A stretch of 64,000 nt of DNA from Gordionus sp. m RMFG-2023 (Eukaryota; Nematomorpha; Gordioida; Chordodea; Parachordodidae), in the NCBI RefSeq assembly GCF_954871325.1, contig NC_088776.1, forward strand, positions 5,029,985 to 5,093,984, given 5' to 3'. The notes beneath the pieces are model-generated. The model saw only the letters and a program-made list of their open reading frames with translations. It ran no database searches and had not been told where the DNA came from. The position numbers and the translations under genes are program-made. Of this stretch, positions 12,624-26,600 are shown in pieces. How positions within the stretch are numbered: position 1 is the first letter of the stretch; each line of letters opens with the position of its first letter.

Positions 12624-15600
12624 TAATTCTTAGGTTCCTCTTAAAAATCAATGTTTGTCTTGGTAAGCTGCTCATAGACATCTATTACCAAAATCTCGAG
12701 GTTTAGGCAATCCTACTAAGTGCCATATTCCTCGAGGGGGGGGGGGGTACCAATTATTAAAACATGTCTGCCCTCTCTATTTTATTTAAAAAATTAGCTA
12801 GTGATGGATGAACCAGTTATTGATAATATTTAATAATTAACAACACTTACGTTTAAAAAAGTTATAACTTTATCCAAGAAAAAATGATATAACCAGTCAC
12901 ATTGACGTGACAACCACTCACATCACAAATCGCGGCTAAAACTGGTGTTATCGATTATCGAGACCTCAACTCTTTTAGAGATAATTAATTTCTAAAAGTG
13001 GGCTTCGATTTTTAGGCGATATAACTCTGTAACTCCTAACAAATCGACCCCCGAGAATTATAACATTCTATGTACTTTTAATTTTATAGGCGAGCATTTT
13101 TAAAGAAAAATTAAGTTTCTTTCGTTTTTCCTTAGGATAGTTAACCTTGTATAGGATTTTTTTTTTAAAAAATTGAATTCTGTAAAATGGTCATTTTTTT
13201 CCAAAAAGTGGAATAAAATTTTTTTTTGTTAATCCTAAATTTACACAAAAATAAATAAACAGAATACACACGGGGTAGGTCATCACACCTCTCTCTTCCT
13301 CTTCAGATAAGTTCATTTTTTGGGGGGAAAATATCGATTCCTTGTGGATCAAAATTATCTCGATAATTATTTATTATAATTAATATTATAATGGCAACAT
13401 ATTATTAGATTAATATTATGTTTCTCATTTAATTAAAATGTAATTTACGCTTAATATGTACGCCACCTGTGCCGTGGTGATTTCCGTATTACGCCAAAAC
13501 AAAATTTAATGCGGAAAAATATAATCTCATTTTTTTTTCAAATTAACTTACCTAAATAAAAAAAAATGTAATAACTATAGATGGAGTTAAAAATTTATTT
13601 TATTTATATTAATTCCCTCTAGATAAGTAAATAAAAAATAATTTTTTGGAAGAAGGACCTTTTTTTATTCTTACATTTTTTTTTCTTCCTTTGCTCTACT
13701 CATTACTAACATATACAAATAGCTCGGGTGTAGTCCCACCCTATTTTTACTTCATATCTGAGTTACAAGGTTTGTTGGTATCCTTGAGTAAAGGGCCTCA
13801 TAATTCGCTACACATTTGGGCAGGTCTATGACCAACGTGCCTATTAAAGATTAAAGAATCCCGCTAGATGGGGTAATATTTGGTTATTAGTTTTATTCGC
13901 GATTCATTTCGATACTAAAATGCGACATTTTTTTTTATTTTATTGAATGACGTCATCCCTTCCAAATCGTGTTATTTATAATCCCTTTTTATTATTACCT
14001 TGCAAAATTTCAAAAATTATAATTTTTGAATAATCAATTAAAGGATTAATTTTGTTGTTTAATTATTTTTTTTTATAAAGAAATGTGGGAGATAAATAAT
14101 CCTCTTATAGACAATATTTCCACGTTTTATAAAGTTCATTTCGATTATTGAAAATTCCCATAAATCTATCGTCGCTCTAGTAGTGCAGGTGATGGAACCG
14201 ATTTTTAAAAAACTTTGCGATTTGACCGAGTTTTGTAAATTGGTTTTTCGGGCCGGTTTTTTTATTTTTTTTTGTTAGTGCGGAAGTAGTTGGATTCTAG
14301 GATGACCTTAATTATATGTGAAATTAACGTATATCGATCCTATCCGAGAGAACCGAATACCTATTTTTGAAAACGCTGGTCTGGTCCGATCTTTGCGAAT
14401 TGGTTTTTGTTCTATGGTTTGACCCGGTTTCGGTCATGTGACTTTCGATACTTTGTGAGTGCTAGATTTTACGTATCAGAAAATATTTGAAAAAACTCCG
14501 GGAGGGCAAATATATCTCGTAAATCTATGGACCCTCCATTTTTTTAAAAAAGGGATTTTTGGGTTCTATAATGGACTCAAAAATTCTTATGCTTTTTTAA
14601 AAATTATTCGTATTCGATTCCAATATTCGAATCGGATAATTGTGATATTCGTAAACTGCTTATCGAATAACGAATAATTCATTGTAGCTATGATCCTACC
14701 GTGCCCTATAAAGTTCACAGCCCTAGAAACTTGAAAAAATAAATAAAATGTATAATCATCGCTATAAAATTGGATTACTCTACTTTTATAATACATTCTT
14801 TTTTTAAAATACGATCTGCTACCATTCCAATGTCAAGTGAAAGAAAAACGAAATACCTCTATAAAAAATTGCACTCATCAAAATTTTTTATGGGAAGTTG
14901 AGTTGAGCCACTGTTTTCCTGTAACGATTCTAATAATCTCTTATAATAAATAATTTTGAAATAATGCGTTCAAGAATATGAGAAGCCTCCATATTTTTTA
15001 TAAAAACAAATTATATATTTTTTGTCAATGAACCTTATATTTTTTTTTTTTAAATTAAATTCTTTATTACTTGCTTTACAAGTTACAATGTTACATTATA
15101 CAAATTACATTTTTTTTTATACCATGGGAATTAGATGTGTTTTTTTTATCTTCTTCTCTCTCTCCATGCTATTATTTTTTGTTATAAATAATAACATAAA
15201 TAACTATCATATTTTATTTAGTGTAATTATTATAATTAATTATACACATTTTTTCTTCCTCTTTTCATTTCTTTTCTCTTCTTATTCTCTCCAAACCAAA
15301 GACCCCAGCCTTGCCTTATTCCATTTTCACTCTCGCAAAAAAAAACAAACTATTACAAGCGAAACATGAAAATTAATCTTGCCCTTAATATCTTGTTTTT
15401 AACATTCATAAATTTCTTATTTTTTTTTTTTCATTATCAATTTTCATTTTTTTTTATCTCATTAAAAACATCGCTCTAATCTATTCATCTATCTTTTGAA
15501 TAATATAATAAAAAAAAATATTGAATCCTTGGAATGGAGAAATCTTGGATTGAATTTGGAACGGCACAACTCAAAAAGGAATTATTTTATTATTCCCCCC

Positions 15601-16089
15601 CCCCTTCTTATAAACTTTACCCCAAATAAAATGACACAAAATTTTAATAATTACTTTAAAAAAATATATTAAAAAAATCTATATTCTATATCGATGTTTA
15701 CGAATTATTGACGTGATTACAAACAACCATTTGTGATATCGATTTGGGTTAATGCAATTTAAACCTAAAGATTTTTACTTTTGAGAGAGAGTTATAATAA
15801 GTAAGTGAATGATAAATCTTTTCTTCCATCCCCTCCTAGTTGTTATTGGCTCTATTTATCCAATTTTAAAATTAAGATTTTTAGCCAAAGTTACGTAATT
15901 CTCAAGATTTCATTGGTAGCTGCCATCTTTGAGCGAAATCTTCAGGTTCGCGTAAATTTATTTTTATAGCTAAAATATTGGGTTGACGTTTTTTTTAAAA
16001 AAAAATTGATCTCTCTTTTTAGTATTTTTTTTGTCATCTGCCGAGTTTCGCGATCGCTAAATTTTTTTAGAGACATAAACCCACCCGCT

Positions 16090-16181
16090 TTCATAGTTAG
16101 CGTAAATTCGCGGGCGAAATATACAACATTTTTAACATTCATTTTTTATATACTTCGCCAAGAATTCGCGCTAATTATGAA
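16090..16181. mobile_element. Short fold-back element (ATTCGCG family)
   Basis: TTCATAGTTAGCGTAAATTC and GAATTCGCGCTAATTATGAA face each other. Related scraps: 9,493-9,560, 18,380-18,465, 21,118-21,175. Confidence 0.72.
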
Positions 16182-17581
16182 TGCAGGGTAACGCGGGAGA
16201 AGGTTTAGCCTCGATTTGGGCCGATTTTTAAAAGCGTCTAACTCAATATTTTATCCACGAAAAATATTACGCGGCACAAAGGTTTGGACAAATCGTGCCG
16301 TTTTGCAAAACACTAGGAAGATGAATCGAAAACTTCCTTATATTTACATTTTTTTTAAAAAAAAAATACCAATTATCAAAAATATTTTCTTTAATTATCA
16401 TTTTTTGGGTTAATTATCGATTTCAATTTTCCTTTTTGTATTACTTTTCTTAATTCCTTTCTCATACATTTTTCCCTTCAAATAAATTATTTTTTTGCGA
16501 AATAGGGAAAATCTCATTTAAATACTAAAAAAAAATAGAGAGAGTGAAGAATAAGAAAAGTAGGCGACCGAACCTCCTTATTTTTTATACTTCATAATTT
16601 ATATTTCACTTGTTTTTTGTTTTGATTTGCTTTGATTTATAAAATTAGATTTTTTTTCTTCTTTTCTTTTCGAATAAAGAAGAAGGATTTGGAGGAATTT
16701 CGAATTTTATCCCCTCACTCTTACTCGAGATTGTTTTTATTCGTTATTAATATATTTTCACGGATTTAAAAGTATCCCAGGTAATACCGATAATGAAAAA
16801 GTGGAACGGGGTGTGGGAAAGGACTTTAAAGAAGAGAATTCTTATTGGATTTGACAAAATTTTTTTTTGAGAATTGCTTTCAAAACAAGTTTTTTTCGAA
16901 TTTTATATCAAAATTCAAAGTCCGTTTGCCCCTACTGTCCGCAAAAAAGCGTTACCTGGGGAATGAGTTTGACTGGACGTTGCATAGGATAGGTAAAGAA
17001 TGAGGGCTACGCGGGCGTCGTTTTATTAGCCATAACTGGAGGAAGTCCTCCTATTTCTAAAATTTCTTTTAAAAAAATGGTATAATGGACGTATTTTATT
17101 TTCTAATGAAGGTCACTTAGGAAATGCGAGGAATTGACCATAAAATTCTCAGGATGACTATCTCCTCTTTTATGCTTATCAACTTTATTGGCTTTCAGGA
17201 AAAATAAAATAAATATTATAAATTATACGTTTAAAATATCTAACACTTTATATTTTTATAATAATTTATCCTTCAATAAAAATATAAAGCTTAAAAAGGG
17301 TTGGAAGATTTAAAACATTTAATTAAATATATTTTGACTTCTTCTTATAATAAGATTTGCTCTCGTAAATTTTAAGGTATTTTATATGTATGTATATATT
17401 TTTCTAAATCATTAAATATTTCGCGACAATTTACTTTATCTTAACCTAATTTTTATGTGATATTATATATGGATTGTTTAAATTATAAATCGGGCGCCAT
17501 TTTATATACAATGCTTATATAAATGAAACTTTTATTATTGTACAAAAATTCAACCTATATTTTTATTATCATTATATCAAG

Positions 17582-17655
17582 ACATACGATATCCGCTTCG
17601 TCAGCTGTCTGGGATTCGTTTCAACACATAGCGGACGCGACTACTAATACTCAGG
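17582..17655 (+). CDS. MTSS-like exon a (IMD helix)
   Basis: First recognisable exon. It opens after ...atatcaag (entry phase 2) and ends CAG G|gtattt (exit phase 1). It encodes HTISASSAVWDSFQHIADAT then TNTQ, aligning with TTVVAAAAFLDAFQKVADMA-TNTR of MTSS1. The upstream exon must end in phase 2 and should encode the YPVW-type segment; I did not find it. Confidence 0.85.
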
Positions 17656-20600
17656 GTATTTCCATTTATAATAATATAATAGCAAGAACTTTATGAAAAA
17701 AAAATTGAATTAATGAATGGGGAAGAATAAAAATAGTAACAGAATATCGGTTTAGATTACAAAGAATAATCGTGATTATAAAAAAATAATAATTAATGAA
17801 AAGAGGGAAAATAAAATAGGATAGATAGAATATGGGATATATTATTTAAAGGATGAGTGGGAATAAAATAAGAAACAGGTCGACTCAATAGAGAATACAA
17901 ATTTAAGGTATTGCTTAAGTTTTTAAGTGAATAAAATTTTTTGCCTCATTTGGGTAAGAAGCAATCTCCCCTCTTATCAGTACAATCTAGAGGGGGTCGG
18001 GATATAGAATCAATGGCCAGGATATGATCATCTGAATTTAAAACATTTAACCATTTTAAAATTAAAATAGTTCTCAATTATACAGATCTTTTAGATATGT
18101 TAGGCTAAGTCCATATAAGAGCATTCTAAACTTTGAGAAACTGAGCTTTTGGTAGTTATAAATTATACAGGAAATTTTAAATATCATTATGCATCTATTA
18201 CTATCCAATATGGAAATTATTCGGAATTAATACAAACTTGTTAAAGCAGACGATAAAATTTTTTTTTTTAATATCCAAATTTTTTTTGAAACGATATTTT
18301 ACAACTTTGGATTTTTGACCTTCTATCTTTTATCATTATGCCTTCTAAACTCTCTAATATGGTCTTAGTCTTACCCCTCATTCATAGTTAGCCCTAATTA
18401 TTACAAAATATGCTGCATTTTTTTATTCACCTCCGCTAATTCGTGCTAGTGAATGCAGGATTATACGGAATTCCTATCGTCACATCAATGACATATAATA
18501 ATACCTAGACTGACGATGCTTATATATTAATGAAAACAGCTAGGGACGCCATTTTGGTTACCCATAACATTATTATAAATTTTAAACGAGAGGTCAATTT
18601 ATTCCTATGCCTGACGCAAACTTTATTGAAGAATTGCCTAACATCGAGATAATAAGGAAGGAAGTTACCATATAGTAGTTTTTAACATGAGAATAAACTA
18701 TATGGGTTACCAAAATGGCGGGTCCAGCTGATTTTCATTCAACGACGCTTTCAAATGAATTTATGAATGTATCGTCAGTCTATACATTAGTATACGTCAT
18801 TGCGTCTCATTCATATACTTTTTTAAAATGACATATTTTTATTATATCATGACTAGGATCGACGTACGATGTAGGCGCTTCCTTGACTAGAATTTGTTTG
18901 AAGCACAGGTGCCTGGACGAAAAGCTCAAACTTTTTTCGGAGTAAACAACAACAATCGAATATTTAATTTTTTTAAAAAAAATAAGATTATATTATGTTG
19001 ACCTTACAATTTATTCTTAATTGATCACAATATGAAAAAGGAAATGGTTGATATTGATAACCTTTATCTCTATCCATCTATCCATGATAAACATAGTGCT
19101 AGGTATTTAGAGACCAACGGGCGCTGACCGATTTAAGACCCATGGGTACCGGATTTTTAAATATTGTCTAGGTCTAATCTGTAGAATAGAATGAGAATTG
19201 GTAAGGGGAATAAAGTTGTTTTTTTTACTAGTGAACGAGATTCTGCCGGACCGGTTTAAACTGCTCCATAATACAAAATAAATTTCTAACAGGTGATCAA
19301 GCTCGACCCAGGCCCGTAAATTTTTCAAGACCCGCCCAAGCCCATGTTCAATATTTAAGTTAGCAACTGTTGTAAATAAGTTACATTTAAATAAAAAAGG
19401 GCCTATTGGTCGGGGGCTAAACCTGCCCGTGATTGTCTGATTCGGATCGAGTTTAGAAACCAAATGGAATCTAGTTAATTTTGTCGGCCAAATCGGTCTA
19501 ATCCAACTAATTTTGTATGGAAATTTTTTTCAGGTTGTAAAGCTCTGAAGCCGCTTCTGGTTGACCGTCGCTAACTTTTACATATCCCGGTTGAGACCTT
19601 TAAAAAACGGGTGTTTAACCGACAAAATGTCTATTCTTTTGTTATTTCTTATTAAACTCTTTTTTTTTCAATTCGATTTCGGGTTGATCTATTGGTGGTG
19701 ATCCGTCTCGGATCATTCACGAATGCTTGGATTGACATTTAATTTATTTTTTTTAATTTAAAAAAAACATCCTTTAAAGTGTCATTAATCAATCGCTCAT
19801 ATCCGATTATCACGAAACGTTGGAGGAATGGAGAAAAGCTAACAATCATTTAGAGAAGGAACACGAAAAAGGTCTTTATAAATTTAAATATACATACATG
19901 CTTAAACATTCTGGTATCACGTGATTTTCAATAGAAAATGGCGGCTCACATATTAATTTAGCCCTATGTGTATCGACTGACCTCAGCCCCACACAGATCC
20001 TTTACTCTTGTGCATGTTTTTTTAGAAGCATTCAGACATGTCCCTCAATAAAATATTTCTAGCTATGAAGGGCACATGTCACATATTTTTCTTTAAAATT
20101 CCTCTGTGGTATAGAAAGTTTATATAATGCATGAAATCGTAATCCATCAAGACTCAGAAACCTTGAAATCGCTAGACATTGACAAAAAGCGAACGTTTTA
20201 ATATCAAAGGAACTCTATTTCCATTAAATGGAGGAAAGGTTCATATGGTTTAAATATCCGAACCAATGATATTCACACACACACACTAACCATCGACGAT
20301 TCGCTTATTAAAAGAATACAAACATAAGAGTCTTTTAGAAGCCATTTTATAGTCTGCTGATAGACTAAATGTAATATTTTATAACCAAATATTGTAAATC
20401 GCCATTATCGGGGTCGGGTCTGAAAATATAAAACCAGGGCTGTATCGAAAAATTAAATCCGGGCAGGACCGTGCATATGGTACCTCTGCAGGCCTCTACT
20501 ATATATCATTGATTCCGAACACGATACTAAGTATTTTCATGGAATATTTTCCTGGTGGATATGATCGGTGTCAGAATCTTAACCGGATGAGAATAGTTTT

Positions 20601-23600
20601 TTAAAAAAAAAAAAAAAGATTTAATATATTTTTAAGTCGAATGTCGTTAAAATTTTAAATGACGGGAAAAGAGGAGATACCTTTATATAACCGAAAGAGT
20701 ATACCCGAAAATCAACGCTCGAAAAAAATGAGGAGAAACAACCGTTATAACTGGACACTGGAAAACCCGAAAAGCAACCGCTAAAAATCGGGAGAACTTT
20801 GTTAGCGCACGATTTGCTTATAATTACAACGTACTTATTAAACATTTTCGTTATTTTTATTCTCCCCCCACCTCCCAAATCATAGATTTTAAAAAGTACA
20901 AATGCGAAATCAAAAAGTTAAAGGCCGACATCAATAAATTGTCCAAAAAAATCCAAAAAGGTTTTTTTTTTATTATTAAAAAAATTCTTTTTTTATTCTA
21001 TTACTGAATGCTTACTTTTATTTTTTTGACAAAGAATATATGTTTTCTTTGCTCTCTTTTAAATAAATCTTTTTTTAAAAAAATAAATGTTAAATTAAGA
21101 AAAGATAGTTGTTTAATATTTATCCCTGCATTCACCATTAGCGCGATTCGCACTAACTGTGTATGCAGGGTAACGCGGAGGACGGGAATAAATTCGCATA
21201 TTTACGTAATTTTTCTTTCAATTTAAACAAAAAAATAAATTAAGAAGCCAGTAAACTCTAGGGGGGGGGGCAAGGTGGTTCAAGACGAGTTTTGTTTAAT
21301 TATCTATTTTTTTCTATCAACCCCACAAAACAAAAGGGATAGAATTATTTTATCAATTTTAAAATATCCACGCGGGAAAAAACAAACAAAAAATAATTTA
21401 AAGATTTTGACCCGGGCTCCGACAATTCTCCGAAATCTTACCTCGAATGCAACGAAAAGATGGCTACCTCGACCGATTACCTGGCTCGCACTCTCAATAT
21501 TCTGAGAGAAAACGAGAATAAGTATCTTAAGCTCGCCCTGTCCCAACAAAAAAACAGGATACAATGGTTCGTGGAAAAGGCCCTGAAACCTATCCTGGTT
21601 TTTTTTATTTTATTTATTTTCTTCTTGATATATTCATTACATATATTTGCATCCGAGAATATCCCTGTAGGGTGCGCTTATAAAAGTAGTATTATCAGAA
21701 ATATTTAGGTTTTTTTTCGAACTCCCAACGATCAATTTTACAGGAAAACTATTAATTTATTTTTAAAAAAACGCCATGGCACCTGGTTTACCCACTTATA
21801 AGAGTTCGTTAAGGAATACATTTTTCGCGTTACGTTTAAAAACACTCAAGCAAGCGTTAAAAGATAGAAAACTAACTAGTATATTTAGTACGTAATTATT
21901 AATTTTTAAGCCGTGCATATACTTAATGAGATTTTATATTTTTATATCCAATTAATATTATTTTATTTTTTTAGTACACATAAATAAATTTAATGACCAG
22001 AAGTTTGAAAAAAAAGGCTTGTAAAAATAAATTTTTTTTTTTATTTATTCATAAAAAATTACAAAAATATTTGCTTTATAAAAAGTTTTTTTTTTACAAT
22101 AAATATTTGGAATTTTCGGGGAAAATAATGTGATCAATAAACCTGTTTTTGAGTATTCTCAAAAAAAATCTTCATTTTAAATATAGTGTTGTGATGATTT
22201 AATGAAACATATTGACGATTCATTTAAACACATGCATATATAATTATAATCTTTACAAATGTACAACAAAAAAGAAATAATATAATTATATATGCATGTG
22301 TTTAAATTAAATCGTCAATATGTTTCATTAAATCATCACAACACTGTAACATATTAACTTACACCATCACGACGTAAGATAAATGCAAAAAAAAACATTT
22401 TCGAATGCTTGTACAAGAAAAAAAAGGATATATAATGCCTTTTTAACGCGACGTGAAAGAAGTAAGTGCGCGGAAGGTCTCTGACAGCCGTATTATGGTA
22501 TTAACAAAATGATGATTTATTATTTATTTGACCCAATAAGAGATTCGGTTTTGAGTTTAAATAACTTTAACACCCTACGAATGATGAGTTATTTGTAGGG
22601 TTGACAACGATACCAATATATTATTGGTTTTCAATGCCTACACAATTCGAACCAATCAGTTGTGCCAATACGAAAATAAATCGATTCGATTCCAATAAGG
22701 TAAGTATATATTGGTTTTAAAGGCAATCTCTTTCATGATACCTAATATTATTCTAAAAATTAATTAATTACAAATTTTTTTTTTAGATTTAAAGATTAAT
22801 TAATTTAAGCGATCACTTATCTAATCTACATTTATTATACTAGTTTAGCATCTGTGATTGCAATATTTTTTTAGCATTCATTCATTATCAATTATTTATT
22901 TGTATCGTGATTGCCAAAAAATATAGGGAATCAAAACTTAGATAATGCCGACTGGAAATTTTTCTAGTGTACACGGACAAATCATCCAACTTACACCCTT
23001 TTTTTGAAAATGAGAATGATTATTTTTAAAACGCGATCAAGAGTTTTTATAATAAGAATAATAAAAAATTATGATTTTTCTTCTGCGCTAAATTTGTAGG
23101 CATTTTAATTATGTTCAATGCCAATATAAATCAAAAAAAAAATACGATAAAATATAAGAAAAATATTGTGTAAAACCAATACATTAGTTTTGAGATCAAT
23201 ATAAAAAAGTATTTTATTCTATTATATTGGTATTGTAAGATAGCCTTAAGTATTTGTAGTTAACATTATAAATTTCTTTGTATTTTTCGGAAAATGAAAT
23301 AAATTTTAAATCAAATACCGTTTACAAATCATGATAAAACCCTAACCTAAAAACTTTTTTTAAATTATAAATAGCGCGCCATATTAATGTTTTTTTTTAA
23401 ATGTTAACCAATCGTAGGACAGCGAATGCGATCTCAGCGACGAATTGCTCAAAATAAAGGAATCGACGCTGGATTTGGTCAACCGATGCGGCAAAGATCA
23501 AACCGTATGCCGCGCCTGTCCTCCCAACCCCGTCAATACTTTTTGTTCGGACGAACGCGAACTTAGAAATAGAGTTTAAATTTTTTTTTTATAACGACCC

Positions 23601-26600
23601 ACCCCCCCCCTCCCCCGCCTTTTTTATGTTGAAATTATTAATATATAAAAATGATTATTTGGACATTAATGACTTCTATAATTCTACGATGATATATTAA
23701 TTGTCTACCGAAATCAATGACAGGTGGCACTTATCTAGATTCAAAATTCATTCGTTGAAATGCATTTAGCATCCTTAAAAAATCAGCTGTGGCACGCCAT
23801 TTTGGTTTCCCTTATTACAATTTTTGTAATATTTAAGGTCTTCGTAGAATTTTTAAGGTAAATTATTTTATGCGGATAACCAAAATGGCGAATAACCAGC
23901 TGATTTGTAATTTATATACAAGATGGAACTAGAGCTGGGAAAAAGACAAAAATTCTAGAATGACGAATCGAATTATAATCGGCTACTGCACTTCAACAAC
24001 CCTTTTGTCTAACATTTTTTTGTAAGTGCTTTCGGGAGCAACAGGACAGACATAACACCTAATTATAACGTTCTGGTTTCAGTTCGGAAAATTTTCTAAA
24101 AAAAGGGATTTCCGTTTCCTAATTTTGAAAAGCGGATTCTATTTCCGCTTTTTAGATTTGGCGCAGCCCTTCCCAAGGTTCCAGTTCCAAATTCTGTTAA
24201 AGTATTCAAAAAAAATGTAAAACTTTTGTTAGAACCTGTTTCCTAAAATTTTCAAATGTATTTAGTTCTACTCTGATTATAATAGAATCACCAAAATACC
24301 AATATTAGAAAAAATGTCCGACACATGGGTTTGTTGGTCAGCCGATGATGTGTATTGTATTCTTTGACGGTATTATTAATTTTTCAGCTAATGGAGGGAT
24401 TAAAAATATTCCCTGTGGCCTAGGTTTAGAATATGACCACCCTCTCATCGACGGGGTGTAAAAGTCATCTAAAGGGGTTGATTTTAGAAAGAGCATCATA
24501 TTATAACTGCTTCAAAATCCTAACGATTACAACATTTGTAAATAAGATTTGCCTTTAAAACCTCAGTATTAGCACTTGTTTTTAAAAAAAGATCTACGAT
24601 CTTCTTTGATTCCTAAAATCCTTGGGAACTTAAAGGACTTATTTGTAAAAATAAATAACTTACGTGAATGGAATAAAAATTTGAAAGGTAGTGATATTTG
24701 ATCGGATTTAGATTTTGGTTGGAGGAAAAACGAAAAGCATAAAATCCCAAATGAGATTTTTTTTCCATCTAAACCTAGGGTATATTAGTAAAACCTCCAG
24801 GACTTTTACCATTGGGCAAAGATTATGCGTCCATTACATAAATCAAATAATGTTGTTAAACGCGATTTAAGCCGATTTTTAAAAACGCTAACTCAATATT
24901 TTAGCCAGAAAAATATTGTCTAAAAAATATTATGGAAGCCTTACTATTTTTCTCATAGGTGGTCCAAAGGTTCGAACATCTATTAACGAAATCTCAATAA
25001 AATATTGAGTTCGTTTAACAACACTAAAATCAAATAATACAATTTTTGTTTAAAAATTAAACCTCAAAGACCCATCAAACAGACCCGAATGCCAAAATCA
25101 AATACCTGACTTACCACCCTTCCTCTTCCTCGTTCATTAACGATTACGGCAAGAGGTCTACCGTTTGCGTCGACATGACGATACCTAATAACAGTCGCCA
25201 TCCCCCGATCGATAAAATCAATATGAACGGACACTCCCGCGAGGTCGGCGGCCACAATAGCGTGAGCAGTTACAAGAGCCTGATCTCGGAGAAATCGTCC
25301 TGTGAGAATAAGCCCCCTCCTTGCGTCAATATGGGCGGAGGCGACACCTCGTCCTATTCCTTGTCCCTGAAAAGTTTCAATTCTTCCTTAAAATCCATGT
25401 CTCTCTCCCAGTCCTCCGCGTGCAATAATACTCCCAATTTTAACAACCTCATTCATGATAACGTTTCTCAGAGTCATCGTCGAAATTACGCATACCGGGA
25501 CACGGATACGATGGAAAAAAATGGCGACCAAAATATCGTGAACCATGGCGCGATGAACTGTCGGGATTCTCGAGAAAACCATGACCTTCCGCCCACTCAA
25601 AATAATCATCACATGGTTCAATATCAACCCAAAGACGTTGGATTTGATCAAAAAACAATTTTTAAAGAGGAAAATATGCTGTCTATAGGGCCTGATGCCT
25701 GTAATAACACGATAAATGGACCCTTTATTGAATGCCGACTTTCCTCGATATCCTCCAGGGATTCCGGATTCACGTCCCACGATCAAACCCATAATACCAA
25801 CCAAAACGTCAATCCAAACAATTCGAATAAGGACCATCGTTCCGGCTCCTTGAATAATCATGATATCTCTATCGAAACAAACCTCGATTCCGGGAAGGTA
25901 AGCTTTAAACCTGTTCTGTCACCTTCTAAAATCGCGAATATAAATAACGGCGAAGTTCTACGCTGCGATAATGGTTGTCGAGAAAATGACCTTGGTGACG
26001 ATGATATGACTAGAGGAAGCACGGATATGATCTATAAGAATGACGATTTCCCGCCTCCCCCACCCTTTGATCTTACCACTCCCACTTCTTTGTTGGTAAG
26101 CGGATTGTTGAATTCTCACGATAACATGAATCATCTCGCAAATAAACTCGGCAATAACGCGAACGGTTGTGCCTTCCACGGTCACTACCAGGATTTAATT
26201 GCGGAAGGTATCGATGCTAACATCGGGCGACATTACAGATTCGATGCGGATAACTTCAACCCCATCGGCTACATGATGGTGACAAATGGTCACGTTGTAG
26301 ATACTACGAATCTCGTCGATGGCCTAAGTCATCCGAGAGCCGTATACCAAGACAAAGGAATGTTTCTAAAATCACCACCATCAGATGCGCACATTAATAA
26401 CAGGTTTTATTTAAGATACATTTTTTTAAAATTATTATTCTAAGCATTTTTATAAAAGTAAATTAATTGCCCGCTATTCTTTGAAATTTTTTTTAAATAC
26501 CAGTATCGCTCCCTGTTTCGCTAGTACTAGTTAACATTCGTATCACCTCAACGCCGCGGAAATTTTTCCGCGATATGTAGATTACCATGAAAACAATATC

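Larger units (their letters stand above)
11640..17581. other. No gene recognised; possible 5' part of the MTSS-like gene
   Basis: AT-rich with repeats at 12.4, 14.2-14.7 and 16.1 kb. The missing first IMD exon(s) of the MTSS-like gene, which must end in phase 2, could lie here or outside the window. Open frames at 13,646, 14,459 and 15,022 are low-complexity. Confidence 0.5.

Noticed and set aside
15022-15369. 115-residue hydrophobic frame
   Set aside because: Product of T-rich low-complexity DNA; no start context, splice signals or family resemblance.
16930-17000. Missing first IMD exon of the MTSS-like gene (segment with SVTWGMSLTG or YLGNEFDWTLHR)
   Set aside because: The exit phase does not fit exon a and neither frame resembles the YPVWEDF region.
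19107-19463. 118-residue minus-strand open frame
   Set aside because: It overlaps a GGGCC/CCGG-type dispersed repeat between MTSS exons b and c; the product shows no conserved pattern and has no splice context.
25388-25861. 157- and 69-residue minus-strand open frames within the large MTSS-like exon
   Set aside because: Antisense shadows of the coding exon, which is supported by phase agreement and the RLSS-DSGF motif.
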